Source: Bin87 sp965116565 (GTDB taxonomy: Bacteria; Chloroflexota; Dehalococcoidia; Lucifugimonadales; UBA3495). Taken from it: a DNA stretch of 64,000 nucleotides. The notes under the pieces were generated by a model. The model had not been told where the DNA came from. It did not search any database and saw nothing but the letters and a program-made list of their open reading frames with translations. This document shows, one piece after another, positions 15,737-24,981 of this stretch; position 1 is the first letter of the stretch; every line of letters starts with the position of its first letter. Made by a program: the position numbers and the translations under genes. The stretch is from the NCBI GenBank assembly GCA_965116565.1, contig OZ220699.1, positions 2,728,001 to 2,792,000 of the forward strand, read 5' to 3'.

Positions 15737-16345
15737 ATGACCGTTGCCAATGATGCGGAATTGCGAACCGTTTACCCGCCGCCGGCGCCGCGCGCGGGCC
15801 AAAAAGTCCTGGACCACCTCGACATCCACTGCCGGAACTTCATCGAATTGTCGCCGTTCTGCGTGCTGAGCTCCAGCGATGCCGACGGGCAGGCCGATGC
15901 GTCGCCCCGCGGCGACCCGCCCGGTTTCGTGAAAATTTTGGACGACAAGACACTGCTGCTGCCCGACCGGCCCGGCAACAACCAGGTCGACTCCCTCCAG
16001 AATGTGGTTGAGAACCCGGGGGTTGGCTTGCTGTTCTTCGTACCCGGAATGAACGAGACCCTGCGGGTCAAAGGAAAGGCTGAAATCACGACGGACCCCG
16101 AGTTATTGAACCCGCTCATCGTGGCGGGAAAGCCGCCGCGGTCGGGGCTGAAAATCGAGGTCGACGAAGCGTTTCTGCACTGCGGGCGCGCCCTGATCCG
16201 GGGACGCATCTGGGACGCCGACGCGCAGATCGACCGCTCGTCGTACCCCACCTACGGCCAGGTGCTGGCCGACCAGATCGCCGGGGCCAACGCTCGCGAG
16301 ATTGACGCCGACGAGGATGAGGCGAACCGGGAGCGATTGTACTGA
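15737..16345 (+). CDS. PPOX-type FMN-dependent flavoprotein
   Basis: A 202-residue split-barrel protein of the pyridoxamine-phosphate-oxidase-like family (MSMEG_1061/DR_2398 type). The barrel shows FIELSPFCVLSSSDADGQADASPRGDPPGF, then DRPGNNQVDSLQNVVENPGVGLLFFVPG, regions that bind FMN phosphate in this family. The SPRGDPPGF segment and the late Cys (AFLHCGRALIR) are family hallmarks. Members act as F420/FMN reductases or haem/flavin-binding proteins; the reaction here is unknown. The ATG at 15737 is preferred over 15722 because GGAGGTG lies 7 bases upstream of it. Confidence 0.87.
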   Translation: MTVANDAELRTVYPPPAPRAGQKVLDHLDIHCRNFIELSPFCVLSSSDADGQADASPRGDPPGFVKILDDKTLLLPDRPGNNQVDSLQNVVENPGVGLLFFVPGMNETLRVKGKAEITTDPELLNPLIVAGKPPRSGLKIEVDEAFLHCGRALIRGRIWDADAQIDRSSYPTYGQVLADQIAGANAREIDADEDEANRERLY

Positions 16346-16416
16346 TTGGAGAGTCGCTTCGGTTCAGGGCTAATCGCCAGTAGCCCAAACCATCGCGGCC
16401 GAGCGGGCACGCGGGA

Positions 16417-17562
16417 CTACCAGAGAACCTGGGAGGCGATCCGCGCACCCTCCACCATGGAAGCCAGCTTGGCCCAGGCAATGTTCGTCTCCACCTTGCG
16501 GCCCCAGGCAGAGGTGCCGAATCCGCAGTCGCTGCCCGCCATGACGTTCTCCCGCCCCACGATGTTGGCGTAGTTCAGGATCCGCTGTGCGACCAATTCC
16601 GGGTGCTCGATAAAGTTTGTGGTGGTGTCCAGGACGCCCGGGATGAGCACCTTCCCATCGGTCAGGGCAACCTCCTCCCAGACTTTCCACTCGTGGCCGT
16701 GCCGGGGGTTGGCGCCCTCGATGGACAAACCCATGGGGCGAGCGCGCAGCACTATGTCCACGATTTCCCGCAGCGGCACGTCGTGGTGATGCGGCCCCTC
16801 GGTGTTGCCCCAGCAGACGTGCAGACGCACGCGCTCGGGGTCAATGTCCTGGACAGCGTAGTTTATGACCTCGACGTGCAGTTCCACGATCTTCTTGAAC
16901 TCATCCACCGACAGGTGGGAGAACTGTGAGACCCGGGTCATGGCGAGATCGGGGCAATCCAGTTGGAGAAGCAGCCCGGCGCTGGCGATGGCGTTGTACT
17001 CGTCCTTCATCACCTCGGCCAGGGCATAAAGGTAATCCTCCTCGGTGGGGTAGTACTCGTTGGGCAGGAAGTTGGCGATGACCCCAGGCGATGCGGCGGT
17101 CATGAACACTTCCTCCGCCTGCAGGCCGGTTGACGCATCCAAAAGGGTCCCGATGTCCCGTTCCACGGCGGGCCAGTCCTTCCAGGCTATCGGGCCGGTG
17201 CACGCGGGCTGCGGCATGTTGCGCGACGAAAGATGAGTCTGGCCCGAGGCGAACTCCGGGAAGTCAGCGTCGTCCAACCTCGTGTGAGACCGGACCATAC
17301 GTTCACCCTCGAACCCGGTGAGGCGTTCCTTGACGTAGGTGGCGTATTGCGAGCGGCCCTGCTCGCCGTCGTTGACCACGTCGATGCCCGTTTCCCGCTG
17401 ACGGCTGACGATGTCCGCGACTTGCCGGCTGACGCTGGACTGGAACACGTTCTCGTCAAACTCGCGCTGCTCCTCACGCTGGCGCAGCAGTTCCTGGAGC
17501 GGCACGGAACGGGGCAGGCTTCCGGTGTGGGTGGTCAGGATCCGGTCAACGCTGCGTTTCAT
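16417..17562 (-). CDS. Stand-alone MetE C-terminal-like methyltransferase
   Basis: A 381-residue protein equivalent to the C-terminal zinc domain of cobalamin-independent methionine synthase. The zinc ligands expected from MetE are visible: His and Cys in LHVCWGN, Glu in LSIEGANPRH, and Cys in GSDCGFGT. The N-terminus TTHTGSLPRS is the family's substrate-binding signature. The MetE N-terminal half is missing, as in core-MetE and in alkyl-transferases such as epoxyalkane:CoM transferase. It could thus methylate homocysteine or move another alkyl group. A GGAGGGG site precedes the ATG. Neighbours give no further clue. Confidence 0.85.
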   Translation of the reverse strand: MKRSVDRILTTHTGSLPRSVPLQELLRQREEQREFDENVFQSSVSRQVADIVSRQRETGIDVVNDGEQGRSQYATYVKERLTGFEGERMVRSHTRLDDADFPEFASGQTHLSSRNMPQPACTGPIAWKDWPAVERDIGTLLDASTGLQAEEVFMTAASPGVIANFLPNEYYPTEEDYLYALAEVMKDEYNAIASAGLLLQLDCPDLAMTRVSQFSHLSVDEFKKIVELHVEVINYAVQDIDPERVRLHVCWGNTEGPHHHDVPLREIVDIVLRARPMGLSIEGANPRHGHEWKVWEEVALTDGKVLIPGVLDTTTNFIEHPELVAQRILNYANIVGRENVMAGSDCGFGTSAWGRKVETNIAWAKLASMVEGARIASQVLW

Positions 17563-17640
17563 GATGCCCCTCCGGCATGATGTCTCTCTGGGAGGTGGAA
17601 GTCGGGTTTGCGTTGGAATGGGCGCGCGGGCAGGCCGTCC

Positions 17641-18849
17641 TCATCGCAGCGAGGTCACGCAGCGCGCCGGGTCGGATTCCGCGAGGACGGCTGGCCGGTG
17701 GCCGGAGTGGATGTAGTCGGCGACCAGTTTGCCGGCCATCGGGCCTCGTCCAAACCCGGACGACGCCAGTCCCGTGGCGATGTACAGATTTTCCAGTTGA
17801 GGTATCCTGCCGATGATGGGTTTGCCGTCCAGCGAAAACGGCATCAGTCCCGACCAGGTTCGGCTGATGGAGAGTTCATTCAGGAATGGCAAAACCTCAG
17901 CGGTGTGCGCGAAGTTGTTCTCCACTCCGCCCATATCGACCGACCGATCATATCCGACCGTCTCCCGGTCGCCTCCGAATATTATCTCGCCGTCGCGGGT
18001 TTGGCGTCCGTACAGGTGCCGCGTGACGCGGTGATCGCCGAGGTGAGTCAATTCCGGCGGGTTGGCAGCGTCGCCGCCCGGGCTGGCGCTCCAGTGCGAG
18101 TACGATTCCACGCCGGAAAGCGAGTGGAAAACCCGCGGCGGCATAGGCTCCGTCGCCCACATCTGCCCCCGCACGGGGATGACCGGGATGCGCAAACCCA
18201 ACATCTCGCCCAACGGCGCGCTCCAGGCGCCGGCGGCCAGGACAAGATTTTTGGCCTCCAGTGCCTGCCCCGAGCACGCGACGCGGTACACGCCGGCGGC
18301 GTTCACGGAAATACCGGTGACCTCTGTCTCGGTGAGGATTCCGGCGCCGATCTGGCGGGCGGCGTCGGCAAAAGCGCGGGTCGCCTTGACGGGATCGGCC
18401 TGGCCTCGGAGCGGGAAATACATCGCGCCCAGCACTTCCGGATTCAAGCCGGGTTCGATAGCCCTTGCCTCATCGGGAGACAGAAGATCGGCGGTGTAGC
18501 CGCGTGATTTGAGATTGATGGCGCGGTCCCTCGCGTATTCATACTGATGCCGGGTCTGGATGACCTGCAGTCCTCCAGACTGGCGAAACTCGATATCGTA
18601 CCCGTGATCCAGCTGCAGGCTCTTGAAAATCCGGAGGCTCCCCATGGTCAGGTATGATTCGAGGTCCGGTTCGTTTCCCCAACCCAGCGCGCCAATGCCG
18701 CCGGCGTTGACGCCGGACGCCTCCGACGCGATTTCGCCGCGCTCCAGCAGGGCCACGCTGCGCCCGTGGCCCACAAGGTGCCAGGCAGCGGACGCCCCGG
18801 CAATGCCGCCGCCGATTACGATGACGTCGAAAGTTTCCATGACCGCCAT
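17641..18849 (-). CDS. DadA/sarcosine-oxidase-like FAD oxidoreductase
   Basis: A 402-residue FAD-dependent amine/amino-acid oxidoreductase of the DAO superfamily. It has FDVIVIGGGIAGASAAWHLVGHG at the N-terminus, a GVNAGGIGALGWG loop, and a C-terminal FAD-contact segment (IGRIPQLENLYIATGLASSGFGRGPMAGKLVADYI). Family members oxidise D-amino acids, glycine or N-methyl amino acids. It begins 15 bases after the end of the upstream SLC13 gene, so the two are probably one operon, suggesting uptake plus oxidation. A second ATG at 18840 is also possible; no strong ribosome site separates them. Confidence 0.9.
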   Translation of the reverse strand: MAVMETFDVIVIGGGIAGASAAWHLVGHGRSVALLERGEIASEASGVNAGGIGALGWGNEPDLESYLTMGSLRIFKSLQLDHGYDIEFRQSGGLQVIQTRHQYEYARDRAINLKSRGYTADLLSPDEARAIEPGLNPEVLGAMYFPLRGQADPVKATRAFADAARQIGAGILTETEVTGISVNAAGVYRVACSGQALEAKNLVLAAGAWSAPLGEMLGLRIPVIPVRGQMWATEPMPPRVFHSLSGVESYSHWSASPGGDAANPPELTHLGDHRVTRHLYGRQTRDGEIIFGGDRETVGYDRSVDMGGVENNFAHTAEVLPFLNELSISRTWSGLMPFSLDGKPIIGRIPQLENLYIATGLASSGFGRGPMAGKLVADYIHSGHRPAVLAESDPARCVTSLR

Positions 18850-18864
18850 TATCCCATCGAATCG

Positions 18865-20652
18865 TCAGATGCCCATGGGCCAGACCCACATGATGGCGGG
18901 AATTGAGACGGCGACGATCACGATCTCAAGCAGGATCCCAACCCGCAGGAAGTCCGCAAACTGGTAACCTCCCGGTCCCATAACGATGGTATTGGACTGG
19001 TGGCCGATGGGAGTCAGGAACGCCGACGAGCCGCCGATGGCCACCGCCATCAGGAATGGGTCGATGGACGCGCCCAGGGTGGCTGCCACGCCCATGGCGA
19101 TCGGAGCCATCAGGATGACGGCGGCAGCGTTGTTAATCACTGCGGATAACAGCGTGGTGGTCACCAGGATGACTCCCAGCATCGCCCAGGGCGGCAGAAA
19201 CACGCCCATTTCCGACAGGGTCGCCGCGATGCGAGCGGCGCCGCCCGTCGTCTCCAGCGCCTCACCCACCGGTATCATGGCTCCCAGCAGGATGATCACC
19301 GGCCAATCGATTGCCTGGTAGGCGGCCTGAAGCGAAACGAACCTGGAGACGAGCAGGATGACCACGGCGCTCACGAAAGACAACTGCACCGACAATACCC
19401 CGAATGACGTGAGCAGCAGGGCACCCGCAAAAACAGCCAGAGGGAAGACGAGGCGCCGTCGTTGCCCGATGCGAAGCTCACGCTCAGCGAGTGGCAGCAG
19501 GCCCAGCCTGGGGAGCGCGGTCTGCACCACCTCCTCTTTGCCCTGCATCAGGAGCACGTCTCCGACGCGGAAGTTGATGTGACCGACGCGACGCGTGAAC
19601 CGAGTGCCGCGCCGGGACACTCCCAGCAGGTTGACGCCGAATTCGGAATGCAGGCGGAGGTCCCGGGCGTTGGTGCCCTCGGCCGGGCTGTCGGGGCCCA
19701 CGATGGCCTCGACAACTGAGACGTCCTCCGAGCTCAGGGTTTGGTCGAGGTCCGCCTGCATGGCCTGTGAACCCTGCAACTCGAAACCCGTCTGGTCGAC
19801 GAAAGCCCGCAGTTCCTCCGGGTCCGCCTCGATAATCAGGATGTCGTTGGCGTCGATTATCTGGTAGCTGGATGGAGCGGCGTGGACGGATCCCTGGTGG
19901 AGGATGCCGGCGATGATGACATCCTCTTCCTCGACAAATTCCTCGACATCCCTGACCAGTTTGCCGACGAACCTGGAGTCCGCCGGCACCCGCACCTCCG
20001 TCATGTAGGTTGCGATGTCCAGCGCGCCGCCCAGGGTCAGGGGAGGCTCCCGGGACGGGATCAGACGCCAGCCCACCAGCGCGATGAACGACGCTCCGGC
20101 CAGGGTCACGAGGACGCCAACCAGCGTGAAGTCGAACATGCCGAAAGCGGAGCCAACATGTTCCTGCCTGAACCCGGAGATGATGACGTTCGGCGGCGTG
20201 CCGATCAACGTGGTCATGCCGCCGAGCAGCGACGCGAACGCCAGGGGCATCAGATAGAGTGACGGCGGCTGACCGCTCCGGTTGGACACGCGGATCGCCA
20301 CCGGAAGCAGCAGACTGACCGCGCCCACGTTGTTCATGAACGCGGACAGGAAAGCCGTGATGCCTGAGAGGGCGGCGATGCGGACGGTGAGATATTCCGG
20401 TATGCGCGAATACCAGCCGGCGATCACGTCCACGACGCCGGAGTCGTAGAGGGCGCGGCTCAGGACGAGGACGGCCGCTACGGTGATGACGGCGGGGTGT
20501 CCAAATCCCTTGTACGCCTCTTCCGGCGGCACAATGCCGAGGATTGCCAGCACCAGCAGGGCGAGGACGGCCACGATGTCGTAGCGCCACTTGCCGACCA
20601 CGAACAGCACAAGGGCCAGAATGAGGACTCCGAATACGATAGCCTCATCCAT
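18865..20652 (-). CDS. SLC13-type permease with two RCK_C (TrkA_C) domains
   Basis: A 595-residue inner-membrane transporter of the divalent-anion/Na+ symporter type. N- and C-terminal membrane halves (for example LLVLAILGIVPPEEAYKGFGHPAVITVAAV, and near the end VINNAAAVILMAPIAMG with FLTPIGHQSNTIV) flank a soluble middle, about residues 205-370. That middle has two RCK_C-like repeats (ILIIEADPEELRAF and DVLLMQGKEEVVQT), which in this family sense ligands or nucleotides. The repeated N-N-x-G/A and T-P-x-N motifs are those of SLC13 transporters of sulfate or dicarboxylates. GGAGGGA precedes the ATG. The substrate is undetermined. Confidence 0.9.
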   Translation of the reverse strand: MDEAIVFGVLILALVLFVVGKWRYDIVAVLALLVLAILGIVPPEEAYKGFGHPAVITVAAVLVLSRALYDSGVVDVIAGWYSRIPEYLTVRIAALSGITAFLSAFMNNVGAVSLLLPVAIRVSNRSGQPPSLYLMPLAFASLLGGMTTLIGTPPNVIISGFRQEHVGSAFGMFDFTLVGVLVTLAGASFIALVGWRLIPSREPPLTLGGALDIATYMTEVRVPADSRFVGKLVRDVEEFVEEEDVIIAGILHQGSVHAAPSSYQIIDANDILIIEADPEELRAFVDQTGFELQGSQAMQADLDQTLSSEDVSVVEAIVGPDSPAEGTNARDLRLHSEFGVNLLGVSRRGTRFTRRVGHINFRVGDVLLMQGKEEVVQTALPRLGLLPLAERELRIGQRRRLVFPLAVFAGALLLTSFGVLSVQLSFVSAVVILLVSRFVSLQAAYQAIDWPVIILLGAMIPVGEALETTGGAARIAATLSEMGVFLPPWAMLGVILVTTTLLSAVINNAAAVILMAPIAMGVAATLGASIDPFLMAVAIGGSSAFLTPIGHQSNTIVMGPGGYQFADFLRVGILLEIVIVAVSIPAIMWVWPMGI

Positions 20653-20941
20653 TTGTGCTCATCCCTCCAGCGTCGGCCGCACGAGGCGGGCCGAGCCCGC
20701 GGGCGCCCCTCAGCATTGAGCCGTGGCCCGGCGGGGCGATGTTCCGGATAACGTGTCGGCGATGGGACGCGGGCCCTTCTGATTGCGGTGTCCCCAAAGA
20801 GCCCTCGGTTGTCGAATTATACATCCCGGCGCCGCGGGGCGACTTCAGCGACGGGCGTTCGACGGGCCGGCCCGGAACTCCGGTGTGTTAGGATTGCGTG
20901 GCCCCGACGGGATGTGCCGGCGGCGAATTCAGGAGGACGTT

Positions 20942-22015
20942 ATGAGCATCGAATTCTGGGCGATGGGTCGACCCTACCCCAGCGGACCCAATTCCCCGGA
21001 GTTCAACGGGGTGCGCCAGGCGGTTCGCGCCGAGGAGATCGGCTACGACGGCATAGTTTACGTCGATTCCCAGAACCGCTACGGCGACACCTACGTGTGC
21101 CTGGCTCTGGCCGGACACGCCACGTCAACCATCAAGCTTGGCACCGGCGTGACCAATTCCTTCACGCGCCACCCGGCCGTAACCGCGTCGGCCATTGCCA
21201 CCGTGCAGATGGAGAGCAATGGCAGAGCCTACCTGGGCATCGCCCGTGGCGACTCGGCCCTGGCTCACCTGGGCCGTGCGCCGGACTCGGTGCCCAAGTT
21301 CGAGCGCTACCTGCAGACCCTGCAATCCTACCTGCGCGGCGAGGACGTGCCTTTCGAAGCGGGAGGTGACATCAGTTCCCTCGAGCTCGCCAACTACCGC
21401 GATTCCAGCATCATATTCTGGATTGACGAGACCAAACCGACCAAGGTGCCCGTGGACGTGGCGGCCACCGGCCCCAAGGTCATCGCCGCCGCCGCGCGCC
21501 ACGCCGACAGCGTGACCCTGAACGTGGGCGCGGACGCCCGGCGGATCCAATGGGGCATGGACGTTGCCAAGGCTGCGCGCGCCGAGGTCGGACTACCGCC
21601 GGACACGCACTTCGGCGCGTATGTCCCGCTGGTGGTGAACGACGACCCGCAGGAAGCAGCGCGGATCGGCGCCGGGCAGGTCTCGCTGTTCGCCCGGTTC
21701 TCCACCATGTACGGGTCGGTGGTCGGGCCGGCGACGGCGGAGCAACGGCAGGTCATGCACACCATCCACGGGGCGTACGATATGGAGCACCACGGGATGG
21801 CCCACGCTCCTCAGGACGACGTGGTGACCGAGGACTTCGCCCGCGAATTCGGCATATTCGGGCCGCCCACCTACTGCGCAGACCGCCTGGGCGAATTGAT
21901 CGACCTCGGCGTCGAGCGGATCATCATCCGTGGCGTGTCTCTCGATCCTGCCGATCCGGAGTCGCGGGCCGCTGAGCGTTTCGTCGAAGAGGTCGTACCG
22001 CTGCTGCGCGGCTGA
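20942..22015 (+). CDS. LLM class flavin-dependent oxidoreductase
   Basis: A 357-residue luciferase-like monooxygenase/F420-dependent reductase. The TIM barrel shows IGYDGIVYVDSQNRYGDTYVCLAL, IKLGTGVTNSFTRHP, YLGIARGDSALAHLG and PVDVAATGPKVIAAAARHADSV, the standard FMN/F420-binding order. AGGAGG directly precedes the ATG. It ends with a strong terminator and is the first of several oxygenases here. The target molecule is unknown; F420 versus FMN use cannot be told apart by eye. Confidence 0.92.
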   Translation: MSIEFWAMGRPYPSGPNSPEFNGVRQAVRAEEIGYDGIVYVDSQNRYGDTYVCLALAGHATSTIKLGTGVTNSFTRHPAVTASAIATVQMESNGRAYLGIARGDSALAHLGRAPDSVPKFERYLQTLQSYLRGEDVPFEAGGDISSLELANYRDSSIIFWIDETKPTKVPVDVAATGPKVIAAAARHADSVTLNVGADARRIQWGMDVAKAARAEVGLPPDTHFGAYVPLVVNDDPQEAARIGAGQVSLFARFSTMYGSVVGPATAEQRQVMHTIHGAYDMEHHGMAHAPQDDVVTEDFAREFGIFGPPTYCADRLGELIDLGVERIIIRGVSLDPADPESRAAERFVEEVVPLLRG

Positions 22016-22042
22016 ACCCGACCTCCGTTCCTGGCGGCAACG

Positions 22043-22074
22043 AAAATCCCCCGGCTCACTACCGGGGGATTTTT
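22043..22074 (+). terminator. Rho-independent terminator
   Basis: AAAATCCCCCGG, loop CTCACTA, CCGGGGGATTTT give a 12-bp stem ending in a T run, 28 bases after the luciferase-like gene. Confidence 0.9.
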
Positions 22075-22180
22075 CCTGTTGCCCGATCGGTCCGGGCCGG
22101 GTCTCTTTGACCGGTGTGTCATCGGGCGCGTGTCAATGTACAATCGCAGACCAATCCGATGTTCCAGCGGACGGTGAAAC

Positions 22181-23677
22181 ATGCGCACAGGGGCTGAGTA
22201 CAAAGAGAGTCTGCGCGACGGTCGCGATGTTTGGGTGTTGGGAGAGGGAGCCGTCGCAGACGTCACCACTCACCCGGCGACGGCGGGCATGGTGGACGAG
22301 TACGTGAAGTGGTACGACCGCCACTTCGACCCGGACTGGCACGATGTACTGCTGACGCCTCCGGACTGCAACGGTCAGCGTCACCCCCTGGCGCTCACCC
22401 CGCCAAACACGCCAGACGACCTGAAGCGGAAGGGCAAGCAGATCAGCGCGGTACATTTCCTGACCGGCGGCAACATGACCCACACGCCGGGGTACGGCGA
22501 ACTGATCGCCCTGGGGTTGCAGAACGTGATGAAGCGCCTGGACCATTCCTCGGAGGAGATCGGCGCTGCCGAGGAGTACCTGGATCACATATCCAAAAGC
22601 GGCAGGTTCCTGACCTATGCCGGCGGTGGTCCGCTGATTGGCACTCGCCTCCGTCCCGATGTGAATGACCGCGCGGCCCTGCGCCTGGTGAGCGAGACCG
22701 CCGACGGCATCGTGGTAAGCGGCAAAATCCAGATGCACACCAGCACCCCATTCGCCGAGGACCTGCTGGTCAGCACACGAAACGACATGCCCCCGGGAAG
22801 CGGGCGGCACTTGTGGTTCGTCGTCCCCGTCAACGCCCCCGGTCTGCGGGTCGTGTCGCGCCGAGCCGCCGCCAGGCACGAAAACCCGTTTCTCTCACCG
22901 TTGAGCAGCCGCTTTGACGAGCTGGATTCCATGGTATGGATGGAGGACGTATTCATCCCGCGCTCCCGCGTTTTCACCGGTGAGGCCCCGAACCGGAACC
23001 GGAAGCAATCCCTGGTGTCCTGGATGCTGTGGCACCATAGCTACGGCTGGCTCGCAAAGGCGGAACTGTCCCTGGGCATCGCCCTGGCGTTGGCGGAAAC
23101 CATGCGTCTCAAGGACAACCCCGAGACCGTCGATCAACTGGTGGAGATGACCGTCAACGTCCAGACCTCGCGGACCTGCATGGCGGCGGCTGAACTCGAC
23201 CCCGAGGTCTCGGCGAGCGGGCACGCTCTGCCCAACCAGATCCACGTCGCGTCCGCGGGGATCAACACCCTGCGCGTCCGGCAGAGAATGAGCGAAATCC
23301 TGCGTGGACTCCCCGGCTCTTCGCTCATCAACGCTCCCGCCGATACCGATTTCTCCGACCCGGTAATGGCAGCCGAGCTGGAGGACTCCTTCGGCGGCGG
23401 TGGTTACACTGCAATGCAGCGAGCCGCGTTGCTGCAACTGGCCTGGGACCAGGTGTCGTCCGGCCTGGACGCGCGCGAAGCGGCTTTCGAGCTCCATGCC
23501 AGCGGCGGGTTGGAGTCATGGCGACGCCAGGTGGCCGCCTGGTTCGAGAGATACGACGAGCTAGCCAACGGCGTGCGGGATTTCGTCCAGGTGGAGCTCC
23601 CGTCCATGGACCTGTCCAGCCTGCGGGAGATTGAGGGAGTGCCGCGCCGCATGCCACAAACCCCGTCCACCGGTTGA
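22181..23677 (+). CDS. HpaB-family flavin-dependent monooxygenase
   Basis: A 498-residue protein of the 4-hydroxyphenylacetate 3-hydroxylase oxygenase (HpaB) family, which uses reduced FAD from a partner reductase to hydroxylate phenolics. It shows MRTGAEYKESLRDGRDVWVLGE at the N-terminus and HPATAGMVDEYVKWYDRHFDP, a central DMPPGSGRHLWFVVP region, and a C-terminal acyl-CoA-dehydrogenase-like helical bundle. The length matches HpaB (about 500-520). No HpaC-type reductase lies next to it; the luciferase-like gene upstream is separated by a terminator. The true substrate could be another aromatic. Confidence 0.85.
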   Translation: MRTGAEYKESLRDGRDVWVLGEGAVADVTTHPATAGMVDEYVKWYDRHFDPDWHDVLLTPPDCNGQRHPLALTPPNTPDDLKRKGKQISAVHFLTGGNMTHTPGYGELIALGLQNVMKRLDHSSEEIGAAEEYLDHISKSGRFLTYAGGGPLIGTRLRPDVNDRAALRLVSETADGIVVSGKIQMHTSTPFAEDLLVSTRNDMPPGSGRHLWFVVPVNAPGLRVVSRRAAARHENPFLSPLSSRFDELDSMVWMEDVFIPRSRVFTGEAPNRNRKQSLVSWMLWHHSYGWLAKAELSLGIALALAETMRLKDNPETVDQLVEMTVNVQTSRTCMAAAELDPEVSASGHALPNQIHVASAGINTLRVRQRMSEILRGLPGSSLINAPADTDFSDPVMAAELEDSFGGGGYTAMQRAALLQLAWDQVSSGLDAREAAFELHASGGLESWRRQVAAWFERYDELANGVRDFVQVELPSMDLSSLREIEGVPRRMPQTPSTG

Positions 23678-23816
23678 TTCTAGGGAACGCGAGCCCATCG
23701 CGCGGGCTGTCGTGAGGCTGCGCCCCGGCCCGGATCGGGCGGCCCTACGATTCCTCGACACGGAAGCCGGGGAAAAGGCATAATTGGCAACCAACGCAGC
23801 ACTGGAGGCGATGAAA

Positions 23817-24371
23817 ATGCCTGCTAAAGTCACCGGACTCGGCCATATTGGTTTCTACGTTCGAGACCTCGACCTCATGATGGAGTTCTATGAGCATTTT
23901 ATGGGCATGACCCTGACCAAGGTCGGCCCACTGGGGGCGTTCTACACCGCAGACCCCGAGGCCTGCGACCACGAGATCGCGTTGATCAACGGGCGGCCTT
24001 CGCTGGAAGACCCGCAGTGGATTCAGCAGATTTCGATGCGGGTAGAATCCCTTGATGATCTCCGCGATTTCAAGCGGCGCATCCTGGAACGCGGTTACCA
24101 GATCGACCGTATCGTGTCCCACGCCAGCGCGATCGGCTGTTACTTCCGCGACCCGGAGAACAATCCCACCGAGATCTTCTGGCTCACCGGTCACAACTCG
24201 TGGGCCCAGGTGGGCATCCCGATCGACATTGAACAGTCGGACGAGGACGTCATGGTGGAAGTGCTCCGCTCTTACCATGCGGTCAAGGACGTTGAGATGG
24301 GCAAGCCGGCCAGCCCGGAGACAGTCGAAGCCATCCGCGAACTAACTGCCGCTGCAGTCGGAAATCGATAG
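23817..24371 (+). CDS. VOC family (glyoxalase/ring-cleavage dioxygenase-type) protein
   Basis: A 184-residue vicinal-oxygen-chelate protein. VTGLGHIGFYVRDLDLMMEFYEHFMGM is the first beta-alpha-beta unit with the metal His. IGCYFRDPENNPTEIFWLTG carries the C-terminal metal Glu. There are two modules, so one domain. The ATG at 23817 is spaced 8 bases from GGAGG, whereas the ATG at 23811 is too close. A strong terminator follows. It might act on an aromatic or glyoxal-type substrate together with the HpaB-like enzyme upstream, but that is inference from order alone. Confidence 0.88.
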   Translation: MPAKVTGLGHIGFYVRDLDLMMEFYEHFMGMTLTKVGPLGAFYTADPEACDHEIALINGRPSLEDPQWIQQISMRVESLDDLRDFKRRILERGYQIDRIVSHASAIGCYFRDPENNPTEIFWLTGHNSWAQVGIPIDIEQSDEDVMVEVLRSYHAVKDVEMGKPASPETVEAIRELTAAAVGNR

Positions 24372-24981
24372 CGGTAGATTTGATCACGCGTCTCGCCGAC
24401 ACGGGACGCACAAGTTGACCGTAAACGAAGGGTTCGGATCGCCTCCGAACCCTTCAAATTTTTAAGCCGGCTGGGCATTCCATCCCCCCGGTTGCTTTCC
24501 TCACGGAGCCCGATGCCACGCGGCAGAGTGGCCATGGTCGTCCAACCCCGCCAAAGTCCGACTCGGCGTCTGGTTGATAGCCCAGGCCGCATCCCGTAGG
24601 AGCCGGGCAACCTGGAAGCCCGGATCCGCCCGAACCCGTTTGAGCCCGTGTAAGAAGTCGCGCTTATTCTTGAAGCCTCGGGAAAACCCCGCATAGCCAA
24701 CGGCTCCATAGGCGGAGCAGGTTTTCGTAGCCTTCGCCGATATATTTCCCGTTTCAAGCCATGAAACGTTCATACGGAGTATTTTTCGTCAATAACATGG
24801 TATGCTGTATCGCGATTCGACTACTCATCCCGGACTGACGCCTGAATCAGGCGCGACAAACCGCCTGCGTTACGAATCAACGTCCTGATCCCGACCAGTG
24901 GGTTGCGTTCGGGCATCTTCCGTCGCCGTTGGTAAATCGGCAACCAAGCCGACGGGACGATACGGGCAGATTGGAGGGGAT
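24372..24981. other. Intergenic region with terminator, otherwise no feature
   Basis: About 600 bases between the VOC gene and the binding-protein gene. It holds a strong terminator (24427-24463) and then a stretch where open frames exist on both strands but none has recognisable composition or homology. The last 200 bases, with an AT-rich patch around 24775-24820, probably contain the promoter of the lipoprotein gene. Confidence 0.5.
24427..24463 (+). terminator. Rho-independent terminator
   Basis: GAAGGGTTCGGA, loop TCGCC, TCCGAACCCTTC form a 12-bp stem, followed by AAATTTTT, 55 bases after the VOC gene. Confidence 0.92.

Noticed and set aside
24501..24773. Minus-strand 90-codon open frame with a CSAYGAVGYAG stretch
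   Set aside because: No recognisable family, no ribosome site and competing open frames on both strands; it lies after a terminator and looks like chance.
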